Assembly: GCF_000010285.1 (NCBI RefSeq)
Contig: NC_010617.1
Coordinates: 2,108,001-2,172,000 of the forward strand
Source: Kocuria rhizophila DC2201
GTDB taxonomy: Bacteria; Actinomycetota; Actinomycetes; Actinomycetales; Micrococcaceae
Length of the DNA stretch: 64,000 nucleotides
Reading direction: 5' to 3'
Part shown: positions 30,149-39,372 of the stretch, one piece after another
Layout of the letters: each line of letters starts with the position of its first letter
Numbering within the stretch: the first letter of the stretch is position 1
Translations under genes and position numbers: made by a program
Notes under the pieces: generated by a model
What the model saw: the letters and a program-made list of their open reading frames with translations, nothing else
What the model was told of the DNA's origin: nothing
Database searches by the model: none

Positions 30149-32779
30149 GTGAAGGCAATCCGCAGGTTCACCGTCCGCACCGTCCTCCCCGAGTCGATCG
30201 CCCCGCTGGGGCGCCTGGCCAGGAACCTCCGCTGGTCCTGGCACGAGCCCACCGAGCGGCTCTTCACGGAGCTCAACCCGCACGCGTGGGAGTCCGTCCA
30301 CGGGGACCCCGTCAAACTCCTCGGCTCGCTGACCCGCGAGGAGATCCAGCAGATCGCCCAGGACCCGCAGCTCGTGGCCAGGGTCCGCGAGCTGGACGCC
30401 GATCTGCAGACCTACCTGACCGAGCCCCACTGGTACCAGCGCACCCAGGGTCCCGACGCCCCGGCCGCGATCGCGTACTTCTCCGCCGAGTACGGCATCA
30501 CCTCCGCGCTGCCCCAGTACTCGGGTGGGCTCGGCATCCTCGCCGGGGACCACCTCAAGACCGCCTCGGACATGGGCGTCCCCGTGGTGGGCGTGGGGCT
30601 GCTGTACCAGGCCGGCTACTTCAAGCAGTCCCTGTCCCGCGACGGCTGGCAGCAGGAGACCTACCCCGTCCTGGACCCGGACGAGCTGCCGCTCACGCTG
30701 CTGCGGGAGGCGGACGGCACCCCCGCCCGCGTGAGCCTGCCGCTGCCGGACGGCCGGAGCCTGCGCGCCCAGATCTGGCGCGCGGACGTGGGGCGCGTGC
30801 CCCTGCTGCTGCTGGACTCGAACATCCCGGACAACGACGACGCCGCGCGCAACATCACCGACCGGCTCTACGGCGGCGGCAGCGACCACCGGCTGCAGCA
30901 GGAGCTGCTGCTGGGCATGGGCGGGGTCCGTGCCCTGCGCATCCACAGCCGGCTCACCGGCGCCCCGGCCCCGGAGGTCTACCACTGCAACGAGGGCCAC
31001 GCGGGGTTCCTGGGCATCGAGCGGATCCAGGAGCTCATGGATCCTGCCGGCGACGCCGCTCCCATGACGTGGGGCGAGGCCCTCGCCGAGGTCCGCGCGG
31101 GCACGGTGTTCACCACGCACACGCCGGTGCCCGCGGGCATCGACCGCTTCGAGCGCGCCCAGGTGGAGCACTTCTTCGCCGCGGGGCTCACCCCCGCCGT
31201 TGCCGTGGGCAACGTGCTGGACCTCGGCGCCGAGACCTACCCCGGCGGTGACCCGGGCAAGTTCAACATGGCGGTCATGGGACTGCGTCTGGCCCAGCGC
31301 GCCAACGGCGTGGCCAAGCTGCACGGTGCGGTGTCCCGCTCCATGTTCCAGGGGCTGTGGCAGGGCTTCGACGTGGAGGAGGTGCCCATCACCTCGATCA
31401 CCAACGGGGTGCACGTGCCCTCCTGGATCGACCCCACCGTGTGGCAGCTGGCCGTGGAGCCGCAGGAGAACGACCTCGACCCCGCCGCCCGGTGGCGCAA
31501 GATCTACGAGGTCCCCGACGCCGAGCTGTGGGCCACCCGGCGGATGCTGCGCGAGCGCCTCGTGCTGGACGTCCGCGAACGCCTGCGCGCCTCGTGGAAG
31601 AAGCGCGGGGCCACGGACGCCGAGCTGGGCTGGACCGAGTCCGTGCTGGACCCGGACGTGCTCACCATCGGCTTCGCCCGTCGCGTGCCCACGTACAAGC
31701 GGCTCACGCTCATGCTGCGGGACCCCGAGCGGCTCAAGCGGATCCTGCTGGACCCGCAGCGGCCCGTGCAGCTCGTGGTCGCGGGCAAGTCCCACCCCGC
31801 GGACGAGATGGGCAAGCGGATGATCCAGGACCTCGTGCGCTTCACGGACGACCCCGAGGTGCGCCACCGGATCGTGTTCCTGCCCAACTACGACATCGCC
31901 ATGGCCCGCGTGCTCTTCCCGGGCTGCGACGTGTGGCTCAACAACCCGCTGCGCCCGCTCGAGGCGTGCGGCACCTCGGGGATGAAGGCCGCGATCAACG
32001 GCGGGCTGAACCTCTCGGTGCTCGACGGCTGGTGGGACGAGATGTACGACGGCCAGAACGGCTGGGCGATCCCCACCGCGGACGGCAAGGCGAGCACGGA
32101 CGAGCGGGACGACGTCGAGGCGGCCGCGCTCTACGAGCTCATCGAGAGCCACGTGGCCCCCCGCTTCTACGGGGACGGCTCCGAGGGCGCGGCCCCTGCT
32201 GCGCGCGCGGACATCCCCGCAGCCCCACAGGACGCCGTGCCCCACCAGTGGCTCGCCATGGTGCGGCACACGCTCGCCACCCTGGGCCCCAGGGTCTCTT
32301 CCCGGCGCATGCTCACCGACTACGTCCAGCAGCTCTACGTGCCCGCGTGCGTCTCCAGCCGCCGTGCCACGGCCGACGACGGCGCCGTGGCACGCGCCGG
32401 TGCGCAGTGGATCGACCGGGTCCGGGACGCGTGGCCCGGGGTGCGGGTGGAGCACGTGGACGCCCAGGGCGTGCACCAGGAGCCGCAGATCGGGGACGAG
32501 CTGGGCATCAGCGCCTACGTGGACCTGGGCCCGCTGCAGCCCGAAGACGTCACCGTGCAGGTGGGGTTCGGCCGCGTCAGCGAGTCCGACCACATCCACG
32601 AGCGCTCCTACGCCGAGCTGCAGCCCGTGGAGGACCTCGGCCAGGGCCGCGTGCGGTTCAGCGGGCCCATCACGATCGACCGCTCCGGGCCCTTCGGCTA
32701 CACCGTGCGGGTGCTGCCGCACCACGAGGACCTCGCCGGCCCCGCCGAGCTGGCCCTCGTGCGCAACGCCGCGGACTGA
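30149..32779 (+). CDS. glgP: Alpha-glucan (glycogen) phosphorylase
   Basis: An 876-residue GT35 phosphorylase of the DUF3417-containing bacterial type, which releases glucose-1-phosphate from glycogen ends. The N-terminal DUF3417 block is 'LPESIAPLGRLARNLRWSWHEPTERLF'. AYFSAEYGI and LPQYSGGLGILAGDHLK follow, and the PLP lysine lies in GTSGMKAAINGGLNLSVLDGWWDE near residue 615. The GTG start sits seven bases after a -10-like TAGGCT with no ribosome site, so the mRNA may be leaderless. It is divergent from glgE and convergent with glgX. Confidence 0.95.
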   Translation: MKAIRRFTVRTVLPESIAPLGRLARNLRWSWHEPTERLFTELNPHAWESVHGDPVKLLGSLTREEIQQIAQDPQLVARVRELDADLQTYLTEPHWYQRTQGPDAPAAIAYFSAEYGITSALPQYSGGLGILAGDHLKTASDMGVPVVGVGLLYQAGYFKQSLSRDGWQQETYPVLDPDELPLTLLREADGTPARVSLPLPDGRSLRAQIWRADVGRVPLLLLDSNIPDNDDAARNITDRLYGGGSDHRLQQELLLGMGGVRALRIHSRLTGAPAPEVYHCNEGHAGFLGIERIQELMDPAGDAAPMTWGEALAEVRAGTVFTTHTPVPAGIDRFERAQVEHFFAAGLTPAVAVGNVLDLGAETYPGGDPGKFNMAVMGLRLAQRANGVAKLHGAVSRSMFQGLWQGFDVEEVPITSITNGVHVPSWIDPTVWQLAVEPQENDLDPAARWRKIYEVPDAELWATRRMLRERLVLDVRERLRASWKKRGATDAELGWTESVLDPDVLTIGFARRVPTYKRLTLMLRDPERLKRILLDPQRPVQLVVAGKSHPADEMGKRMIQDLVRFTDDPEVRHRIVFLPNYDIAMARVLFPGCDVWLNNPLRPLEACGTSGMKAAINGGLNLSVLDGWWDEMYDGQNGWAIPTADGKASTDERDDVEAAALYELIESHVAPRFYGDGSEGAAPAARADIPAAPQDAVPHQWLAMVRHTLATLGPRVSSRRMLTDYVQQLYVPACVSSRRATADDGAVARAGAQWIDRVRDAWPGVRVEHVDAQGVHQEPQIGDELGISAYVDLGPLQPEDVTVQVGFGRVSESDHIHERSYAELQPVEDLGQGRVRFSGPITIDRSGPFGYTVRVLPHHEDLAGPAELALVRNAAD

Positions 32780-32794
32780 ACCCGTCCCGCAACA

Positions 32795-32843
32795 GGCCAC
32801 GCCCCCTCCCGCACCGGACACCGGCGCGGGAGGGGGCGTGGCC
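32795..32843. terminator. Bidirectional terminator between glgP and glgX
   Basis: A perfect 18-bp stem (32795-32812 with 32826-32843) and 13-base loop lie between the two convergent genes. Confidence 0.75.
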
Positions 32844-32861
32844 GTGCGATGGCCGGGCGTC

Positions 32862-35018
32862 TCAGGTGACGGCGAACATCGCCACGCTCTGCGCGGGGAC
32901 CTCCACCGTGTCACCGGTGCGCCAGCGGTTGCCGGTGAGCTCGTCCAGCTGCGGATCGGTGGCGAGCACGAGCCGGTAGCGGGCCTCGCGCGGGGGCGGG
33001 GCGGCGTCGTCGTCAGGCGGTGTCTCGAGCGCGGGCAGCACCGCGGAGACCGGCGCCTCGGTGCCGTTGAGCACGAAGAGCCCCGCGAGGTCTCCCCCGC
33101 GCGCCGCGAGGACCACCTGCAGCGCGCGCTCCCCGTCCGTCTGCCACCGCTGCCCCGTCATGGGCTCGCCGGTGCTCGCGTACCACAGCAGCACCACGTC
33201 CTCGGGGCGGGTGGGGAACTGCCGTGGCTGACCCGCGAGGAACGCGCGGCGGGCGCGGATGAGCCGCTGGGTGGTGTGGAACATGGAGCGCGCGAACGGG
33301 GTGAGCCGCCAGTCCACCCACGAGAGCCGGTTGTCCTGGCAGTACGCGTTGTTGTTGCCGTCCTGCGAGCGCAGCAGCTCGTCCCCGGCGGTGATCATCG
33401 GCACGCCCTGGGAGAACAGCAGCGTGGCCATCATGTTCCTGGCCGTGGCCGCCCGCGCCGCCCGGACGCGGACGTCCGCGGAGAATCCCTCGTGCTCGTG
33501 GTTCCACGAGTGGTTGTCGTTGGTGCCGTCCGCGTTGTTCTCGCGGTTGGCCTCGTTGTGCTTGGTGTCGTAGGCCGTGAGGTCGTAGAGGGTGAACCCG
33601 TCGTGCGCGGTGACGAAGTTGACCGACGCCAGGGTGCTGCGCCCGTGGGGCGCGAAGAGCTCCGCGGAGCCGGACATCGCCGCCGCCAGGCGTGCCGCCG
33701 TGCCCCCTCCGCCCCCGCGGCGCATGGTGCGCTGGCCCGCGAGCCAGAAGTCCCGCACGGTGTCCCGGTACTGGTCGTTCCAGTCCGCCCACCCCGTGGG
33801 GAAGCGCCCGGTCTGCCAGCCGCCGGCACCCACGTCCCACGGCTCGGAGATCATCCGCACGCCCTGCAGCACGGGGTCCGCGGCGACCGCCACGAAGAAC
33901 GGGTGGTGGCGGGTGAAGTGGTGGTGCTCGTCCCGGCCGAGCTCCGGGGCCAGGTCGAAGCGGAAGCCGTCCACGTGGCACTGCGTGACCCAGTACCGCA
34001 GGGAGTCCAGCGCCATGCGCACCACCTGCGGGTTGGAGAAGTCCAGGGAGTTCCCGCACCCGGTCACGTCCACGTAGTTCCCGTGGGCGTCGTGACGGTA
34101 GTACTCGCGCTCCCCCAGACCCCGCCAGCAGTAGGCCCGCTGTCCCGGGCCCCCCTCGGCGGTGTGGTTGTAGACGACGTCCAGGAACACCTGAAGCCCC
34201 GCACCGTGCAGGGCGTCCACGGCGGCCTTGAACTCGTCGAGCACCGCCGTGGGCCCGGCGGCCTGGGCGGCCGCGGTGGCGTAGCCGGCGTGCGGGGCGA
34301 AGAAGCTCAGGGTGTTGTAGCCCCAGTAGTTGGTGAGCCCGTTGGCGGTGAGGTGCTGCTCGTCCAGGTGGGCGTGCACCGGCAGCAGCTCCACGGCCGT
34401 GATCCCCAGGCTGCGCAGGTAGTCCAGCATCACGGGGTGCGCGAGCCCCGCGTAGGTGCCCCGCAGCTCGTGCGGGATGTCGGGGTGGAGCATGGTGAGG
34501 CCCTTGACGTGGGCCTCGTAGACCACGGTGTCCCGCCACGGCGGGGTGGGCCGGTGGTGGTCCTGCCACTCGTGCTCCTGCGCCGTGACCACCGAGACGT
34601 ACATCCCGCCGTAGGCGTCCGGGCCGGGATCCGCCACGTCACGCGGCGGTGCCACCCGTTCGAGTCCCCGCCCGTACGGGTCCAGCAGCACGGGTTCCAC
34701 GGCCGGGTCCGGGGCGGGGGCGCCCGCCGGACCGGCCGCCACGAAGCCGTAGCGGGTGCCCTCGGGCATGGCCACGCACACGTCCCGCGCGAGCTCCTCG
34801 GGGGTCATCTGCTGCGCGGGCACGCCGCGCGGGCGGGGCACCGTGGCGTAGTGGATCCCGTGGTTCTCCCCGTTCAGGCGCAGCCGCTGCCACGGCTCGC
34901 CCGGGCGCTGGAGGACGAGGTCCACCTCGTCCGGCCCGGGAGCGTAGACGGCCACGTTGGCCGTGCCGTCCCCGGAACGTGAGGGGTGGACTCCCAGGGG
35001 GTGGCTACGCGCTTGCAC
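32862..35018 (-). CDS. glgX: Glycogen debranching enzyme
   Basis: A 718-residue GH13 isoamylase-type protein that hydrolyses alpha-1,6 branches of phosphorylase-limit dextrin. It has an N-terminal CBM48-like part, 'YEAHVKGLTMLHPDIP', DVVYNHTAEGG, nucleophile DGFRFDLAPELGRD, acid/base RMISEPWDVG and NFVTAHDGFTLYD. The GTG start overlaps the end of rlmB by 14 bases, so it is probably translated by coupling to that unrelated gene. A Pro/Asp-rich insertion (about residues 660-680) carries a copy of the 12-mer repeat. It works with GlgP across the convergent terminator. Confidence 0.94.
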   Translation of the reverse strand: MQARSHPLGVHPSRSGDGTANVAVYAPGPDEVDLVLQRPGEPWQRLRLNGENHGIHYATVPRPRGVPAQQMTPEELARDVCVAMPEGTRYGFVAAGPAGAPAPDPAVEPVLLDPYGRGLERVAPPRDVADPGPDAYGGMYVSVVTAQEHEWQDHHRPTPPWRDTVVYEAHVKGLTMLHPDIPHELRGTYAGLAHPVMLDYLRSLGITAVELLPVHAHLDEQHLTANGLTNYWGYNTLSFFAPHAGYATAAAQAAGPTAVLDEFKAAVDALHGAGLQVFLDVVYNHTAEGGPGQRAYCWRGLGEREYYRHDAHGNYVDVTGCGNSLDFSNPQVVRMALDSLRYWVTQCHVDGFRFDLAPELGRDEHHHFTRHHPFFVAVAADPVLQGVRMISEPWDVGAGGWQTGRFPTGWADWNDQYRDTVRDFWLAGQRTMRRGGGGGTAARLAAAMSGSAELFAPHGRSTLASVNFVTAHDGFTLYDLTAYDTKHNEANRENNADGTNDNHSWNHEHEGFSADVRVRAARAATARNMMATLLFSQGVPMITAGDELLRSQDGNNNAYCQDNRLSWVDWRLTPFARSMFHTTQRLIRARRAFLAGQPRQFPTRPEDVVLLWYASTGEPMTGQRWQTDGERALQVVLAARGGDLAGLFVLNGTEAPVSAVLPALETPPDDDAAPPPREARYRLVLATDPQLDELTGNRWRTGDTVEVPAQSVAMFAVT
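33000..33011 (+). repeat. Copy of interspersed 12-mer GGCGGCGTCGTC
   Basis: Exact copy in a Pro/Asp-rich loop of glgX. Confidence 0.5.
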
Positions 35019-35973
35019 GGCGGCGCGCGATCTCGTACAGCGTGATCCCCACCGCCATGGACGCGTTGAGCGACTCCATGGCGGACTCGATGGGGATGGA
35101 GACGATCGCGTCGCAGTGCTCGGTCACCAGCCGGGAGAGCCCCTTGCCCTCCGAGCCGACGACCACCACGAGGGGTTCGGTGGCGAGTTCGAGCTGGGGC
35201 AGGGACATGTCCCCGCCGCCGTCCAGGCCCACCACGAAGTAGCCCTGCTTCTTGCAGTTCTGCAGGGTCCGGGTGAGGTTGGTGGCCTTGGCCACCGGCA
35301 CGCGCGCGGCCGCACCGGAGCTGGTCTTCCACGCGGTGGCCGTGACCCCGGCCGAGCGGCGCTCGGGCAGGATCACACCGTCCCCGGCGAACGCGGAGAC
35401 GCTGCGGATGATCGCGCCCAGGTTGCGGGGGTCGGTGATGCCGTCCGCCGCGACCAGCAGGGGCGGGTGCTCCCGGTCCGCGGCGTGCATCACGGAGGCC
35501 GCGAGCTCGTCCGCGTCCGGGTACTCGTACGGCGGGACCTGCAGCACCACGCCCTGGTGGATGGCGTCCGACGAGAGCCGGTCCAGCTCGCCGCGGGAGG
35601 CCTCGAGCGTGGGCACCTGGCGCTCGGCGCACAGCTGCAGGATGTCCTTGACGCGGTCGTCCACCTCGATCTTGGACGCCACGAACAGGGTCTTGGCGGG
35701 CACTCCCCCGCGCAGCGCCTCGAGCACGGAGTTGCGGCCCGTGACGAGGTCCTCCTTGATGGGACCCGTGCCGGAGCGCTGCGGGCGGCGCGGCTGGTTC
35801 TGCTGCTTGCGCGCCGCGGCCTGCTTGGCCTTGTACGCCTTGTGGTAGACGCGGTCCTCGGCCTTGGGCGTGGGACCGCGGCCCTCGAGGCCCTTGCGGC
35901 GCTGCCCGCCGCTTCCCACGACAGGGCCCTTCTTCTTCTTGCGGACGGCTCCGGGGCGGCTGTTCTGGGCCAT
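35005..35973 (-). CDS. rlmB: 23S rRNA (guanosine-2'-O-)-methyltransferase
   Basis: A 322-residue SpoU/TrmH-family enzyme that methylates a 2'-hydroxyl in 23S rRNA. Residues 1-~70 are a very basic tail (KKKK, RRPQR). The substrate-binding domain starts at LVTGRNSVLEALRGG. SpoU motifs follow: ITDPRNLGAIIRSV (catalytic Asn/Arg), VVVGSEGKGLSRLV and IPIESAMESLNASMAVGITLYE, which form the knotted SAM site. The ATG at 35973 with GGAAG upstream is better than the in-frame GTG at 35997. It lies next to cysS in the conserved carD-ispD-ispF-cysS-rlmB order. Confidence 0.94.
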   Translation of the reverse strand: MAQNSRPGAVRKKKKGPVVGSGGQRRKGLEGRGPTPKAEDRVYHKAYKAKQAAARKQQNQPRRPQRSGTGPIKEDLVTGRNSVLEALRGGVPAKTLFVASKIEVDDRVKDILQLCAERQVPTLEASRGELDRLSSDAIHQGVVLQVPPYEYPDADELAASVMHAADREHPPLLVAADGITDPRNLGAIIRSVSAFAGDGVILPERRSAGVTATAWKTSSGAAARVPVAKATNLTRTLQNCKKQGYFVVGLDGGGDMSLPQLELATEPLVVVVGSEGKGLSRLVTEHCDAIVSIPIESAMESLNASMAVGITLYEIARRRASA

Positions 35974-36058
35974 GGTCACTACTTCCGTGTCGGTCACGGG
36001 TCACGGCCGGACGGCCGCCCCGGGGTGGTCGGCGATCTCGCCCCAGTTTAGGACAGGG

Positions 36059-37498
36059 TCACGATTCCACGGACCACGCGGAGCCCTGCGCACCGTCCTT
36101 GACGACGACGCCCGCGGCCGCGAGCTGGTCCCGGATGCGGTCCGCGCTGGCCCAGTCCCGCGCGGTGCGCGCTGCCGCGCGCTGGGCGAGCAGGTCCTGC
36201 ACGAGCACGTCGAGAGCGCGGTGCTCAGCACCACCTGCGCCGGCGCCCTCCAGGTCCATGAGCTGCAGCAGCCCGAGGACGTCGGACATCCCGGCGACGG
36301 CCGCGACGAGGGGGCGGGCGGCGTCGTGGTCTCCCGTGGCGAGCGCCGAGTTGGCCGCGCGCACCGTCTCGTGCAGCACGGCCAGTGCGCGCGGGACGTT
36401 GAGGTCGTCGTCCATCACGGCCACGAACTCGGCGGGGACGTCCTGCGTGTCCCGGTCCAGGCCGAGGCCCGCGGCGCGGGCGGCCACCAGGACGGCCTCC
36501 ACGCGCTCCACCGCGGCGGTGGCCTCCTGCAGGGAGGTGGGCCGGTAGTCCAGCACGGAGCGGTAGTGGGCCTGGCCCAGGTAGTAGCGCACCGCGAGCG
36601 GGCGCGCCTCGCGCAGCATGTCCTGCGGGGAGACCGTGTTGCCGATCGACTTGGACATCTTCTCGCCCTCGTACGTGACCAGCCCGTTGTGCAGCCAGAA
36701 GTTCGCGAACTCCCGCCCGGCCGCCGTGGACTGGGCGAGCTCGTTCTCGTGGTGCGGGAAGCGCAGGTCCAGCCCGCCGCCGTGGATGTCGAAGTGGGCA
36801 CCCAGGTACTTGCCCGCCATCGCAGAGCACTCCAGGTGCCAGCCCGGGCGGCCGCGGCCCCACGGGGAGTCCCAGGACGCGCTCAGCGGCTCGTCCTCCT
36901 TGCGGCCCTTCCACAGGGCGAAGTCGCGGGGGTCGCGCTTGCCGCGGGGATCGGCGTCCGGGGCGTCCTGCATGTCCTCGACCCGCTGCCGGGTCAGCTC
37001 CCCGTAGCGGGGCCAGGACCGGACGTCGAAGTACACGTCCCCGGAGCCGTCCGTGGCCGGGTAGGCGTGACCGGCGTCGATCAGCTCCTGGATCAGCGCG
37101 TGCATCTCGGGCACGTGGCCCGTGGCGCGCGGCTCGTACGTGGGGCGGTCGATGCCCAGGGCGGCGTATGCCTGCCCGAACACGCCCTCGAAGCGATAGG
37201 CCAGCGCCCACCACGGCTCCCGCGCGTGGTCGCCGCTGTAGTCCTGCTCGTAGGACGCGCGGGAGTTCACCAGGATCTTGTCGTCGATGTCCGTCACGTT
37301 GCGAACCGTGGTGACCTCCAGTCCGCGGAAGCGCAGCCAGCGGGCCAGCACGTCGAAGACCAGCGCCGAGCGCACGTGACCGATGTGCGGTGCCCCCTGC
37401 ACCGTGGCCCCGCAGTAGTACAGGCGGGCCTCCCCGGGATGGACGGGGACGAAGTCCTTGATGGTCGCGGACGCGGTGTCGTAGAAGCGCAGAGTCAC
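36059..37498 (-). CDS. cysS: Cysteinyl-tRNA synthetase
   Basis: A 479-residue class I synthetase that charges tRNA-Cys. The HIGH motif is in APHIGHVRSAL. The zinc ligands fit C29 (YYCGATV), C223 region (LECSAM) and HHEN. The KMSKS loop is EGEKMSKSIGNTVSP. The C-terminal helical anticodon-binding part is present, so the gene is complete. The GTG start is exactly six bases after a perfect-looking -10 TAGAAT, so it is probably leaderless. Confidence 0.96.
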   Translation of the reverse strand: MTLRFYDTASATIKDFVPVHPGEARLYYCGATVQGAPHIGHVRSALVFDVLARWLRFRGLEVTTVRNVTDIDDKILVNSRASYEQDYSGDHAREPWWALAYRFEGVFGQAYAALGIDRPTYEPRATGHVPEMHALIQELIDAGHAYPATDGSGDVYFDVRSWPRYGELTRQRVEDMQDAPDADPRGKRDPRDFALWKGRKEDEPLSASWDSPWGRGRPGWHLECSAMAGKYLGAHFDIHGGGLDLRFPHHENELAQSTAAGREFANFWLHNGLVTYEGEKMSKSIGNTVSPQDMLREARPLAVRYYLGQAHYRSVLDYRPTSLQEATAAVERVEAVLVAARAAGLGLDRDTQDVPAEFVAVMDDDLNVPRALAVLHETVRAANSALATGDHDAARPLVAAVAGMSDVLGLLQLMDLEGAGAGGAEHRALDVLVQDLLAQRAAARTARDWASADRIRDQLAAAGVVVKDGAQGSAWSVES

Positions 37499-37504
37499 CG
37501 GGCC

Positions 37505-37510
37505 ATTCTA
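37505..37510 (-). promoter_or_regulatory. -10 box TAGAAT for leaderless cysS
   Basis: TAGAAT lies six bases before the cysS GTG on the minus strand and leaves no room for a ribosome site. Confidence 0.55.
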
Positions 37511-37728
37511 ACGGGGCATCCACCGCGCACGACGGCGCCCGGCAGCCCCCCGGCGGCCGCCACCGTGCGCGGCGCCGCGGCTCGGCTGTTCCCGCTCGAC
37601 CGGTACGGCGCACTGGCCCCGCCCGGCCCGACCAGATCTGCGGGCCTTTCCTGCCGAGACATCCAGCGGTCCCGCGTCGGGTCCGAACGGGCGCGGCCGA
37701 CGGCGGCGGGAACGGCGCAACTCGGGCG

Positions 37729-37740
37729 GGCGGCGTCGTC
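37729..37740 (+). repeat. Copy of interspersed 12-mer GGCGGCGTCGTC (intergenic)
   Basis: Exact copy between ispF and cysS. Confidence 0.5.
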
Positions 37741-37782
37741 CTCCCGGAAGCTGCCGCCCGCGCGGACTGCGGCGCCCGGAGC

Positions 37783-38322
37783 TCAGGAGGTGCGCACCAC
37801 CAGGGCCGTGGCGATCGCCGCGATGCCCTCCCCGCGCCCGGTGAGCCCGAGGGCGTCCGTGGTGGTGGCGCTGAGGTGCACGGGTGCACCCGCGGCCTCA
37901 GCGAGCACCGCGGCCGCCTCCTCCCGGCGGGGTGCGAACTTGGGGCGGTTGCCCACCAGCTGCACCGAGATGTTACCCACCGTGAATCCGGCCTCTGCCA
38001 CGATCCGCACGGCCTCCGCGAGGATCCGGCAGCCGGAGGCCCCGGCGAACTCCGGGCGGTCCGTGCCGAAGTGCACCCCGAGGTCCCCCACCCCGGCGGC
38101 CGAGAACACGGCGTCCGCCGCGGCGTGGGCCACCACGTCCCCGTCCGAGTGCCCGCTCAGCCCCCGCTCGCCCGGCCAGTGCAGACCCCCGATCCACAGC
38201 GCAGTGCCCTCCGTCCCGAAGGCGTGGACGTCCACTCCCACCCCCACGAGGGGCAGCGGGTACGGGAGGCCCGCACCGGCCTCGGAGGCGGGTGCGGCGG
38301 ACTGGTCGGGTTCGTGAGCCAT
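37783..38322 (-). CDS. ispF: 2-C-methyl-D-erythritol 2,4-cyclodiphosphate synthase
   Basis: A 179-residue IspF of the MEP isoprenoid pathway; it cyclises CDP-ME-2-phosphate. Metal ligands are in GVDVHAF (Asp, His) near residue 31, and [16 protein letters not shown] and the C-terminal [14 protein letters not shown] are conserved. It is about 20 residues longer than usual at the N-terminus. The ATG lies six bases after GACAAT, a weak -10-like box, and no ribosome site is present. It lies 299 bases downstream of ispD on the same strand. Confidence 0.95.
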   Translation of the reverse strand: MAHEPDQSAAPASEAGAGLPYPLPLVGVGVDVHAFGTEGTALWIGGLHWPGERGLSGHSDGDVVAHAAADAVFSAAGVGDLGVHFGTDRPEFAGASGCRILAEAVRIVAEAGFTVGNISVQLVGNRPKFAPRREEAAAVLAEAAGAPVHLSATTTDALGLTGRGEGIAAIATALVVRTS

Positions 38323-38621
38323 GCGCCCATTGTCCCGGACGAGCCCTCGATCTGCGGACTCGCGGCCGTCGGCCGCGGTCCAGTCCGTCCGGGCAGCCGA
38401 GCACCTCGGCCCCGGGACTCCGGCCCGCTTCCGGGCGGGAAGCGCCTGGGCACCCGCGGGCCCGTCCGGGGCGGGTGAGCACTTCACGGCCTGCCGCTGG
38501 ACGTGGCCGGGCGCTCCGTGGCGCTATGGGGGTGCCTTTCCGCATCGCGTGGCCTCGCGGGGGGCGTCGCCAGACCGCGGCCACCGCGGTGGTTCCCTGT
38601 GGGGCGTAGGGAGCGGATACC
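38323..38621 (-). other. ispD-ispF intergenic region
   Basis: 299 bases with no supported gene. It holds the candidate ispF -10 box GACAAT (38329-38334) and a short hairpin ACCGCGG-CCA-CCGCGGT (38574-38590), which may slow or end transcription behind ispD. Confidence 0.45.
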
Positions 38622-39356
38622 TCAGCCGCGGGACTCCACGACCGCACGCGCGAGGACCAGGTCCAGGGGGCGGGTGATCTTGAAGGACTCGAGGTCCCCG
38701 GCCACGAGGACCACCGGGTGCTCCGGGGCGTAGCGCTCCACGAGACTGGCGTCGTCCGTGATGCCGGCGGGATCCTCCGCGCCGCGATCCGGCAGCAGCC
38801 CCGCCGCCCCGTTCACCCGTTCCAGCAGGGCGCGCCCGAAGCCCTGCGGGGTCTGCACCGCCCGCAGGGCTGCACGGTCCACCGTCCCGGTGCTGCGCCC
38901 TGCGGGGTCCACCCCGCGCACGGTGTCCGTCACCTCGGTCACCGGCACCACGGCCTGCGCGCCGTCCTGCAGGGCGGCGAGCACCCGCGCGAAGACGGCG
39001 GGCGGGGTGAGGCAGCGAGCGGCGTCGTGCACCAGCACCCGCGTGACCCCGGAGGGCAGCGCGGCCAGGGCACGGGCCACGGACTGCGCGCGCGTGGCCC
39101 CGCCCGTGACGGCCCGCGCGCCGCACGCGGCCGCCACCGCGGTGAGCTCGGTGTCCCCCGCCGGCACGGTGACCAGCAGCGATGCCGCGGGCAGGGCCTC
39201 CCGCACCGTGGTCAGCGCGTGCTCCAGCAGCGGCCTCCCGGACAGCGGCACGAGCGCCTTGGGCATGCCGTACCCGAGCCGCGTGCCGGAACCCGCGGCG
39301 ACGACAACGACAGCGAGCCCGTCCGGTGCGGACGGGCTCGCTGTGCGGTGGTGCAT
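38622..39356 (-). CDS. ispD: 2-C-methyl-D-erythritol 4-phosphate cytidylyltransferase
   Basis: A 244-residue nucleotidyltransferase of the MEP pathway that makes CDP-methylerythritol. The CTP loop is VVVAAGSGTRLGYGMPKAL near residues 16-34, VHDAARCL carries the metal aspartate, and AVQTPQGF is conserved. The ATG at 39356 (GTG one codon earlier is possible) follows the carD stop by 16 bases. A perfect 15-bp hairpin lies within the first codons of the gene. Confidence 0.95.
   Translation of the reverse strand: MHHRTASPSAPDGLAVVVVAAGSGTRLGYGMPKALVPLSGRPLLEHALTTVREALPAASLLVTVPAGDTELTAVAAACGARAVTGGATRAQSVARALAALPSGVTRVLVHDAARCLTPPAVFARVLAALQDGAQAVVPVTEVTDTVRGVDPAGRSTGTVDRAALRAVQTPQGFGRALLERVNGAAGLLPDRGAEDPAGITDDASLVERYAPEHPVVLVAGDLESFKITRPLDLVLARAVVESRG
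39311..39343 (-). terminator. Perfect hairpin inside the first codons of ispD (carD terminator or attenuator)
   Basis: A 15-bp perfect stem with a 3-base loop (39311-39325 with 39329-39343), beginning 13 bases inside ispD and 30 bases after the carD stop. It is followed on the minus strand by TCGTTGTCGTCG. Confidence 0.6.
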
Positions 39357-39372
39357 CACGACGGGGCGGGGA

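Larger units (their letters stand above)
37499..37782. other. cysS-ispF intergenic region, no gene seen
   Basis: 284 GC-rich bases. It holds the cysS -10 box TAGAAT at 37505-37510 (minus strand) and one exact copy of the 12-mer repeat at 37729-37740. I see no other gene or clear terminator. Confidence 0.6.

Noticed and set aside
30033-30158. Longer GlgE start at 30158
   Set aside because: It is a TTG that overlaps the divergent glgP start and has no ribosome site; the extra residues look like non-coding sequence.
37783-38487. Longer IspF with ~55 extra N-terminal residues
   Set aside because: The extra part has no homology and would run over the GACAAT box; ATG at 38322 is already longer than typical IspF.
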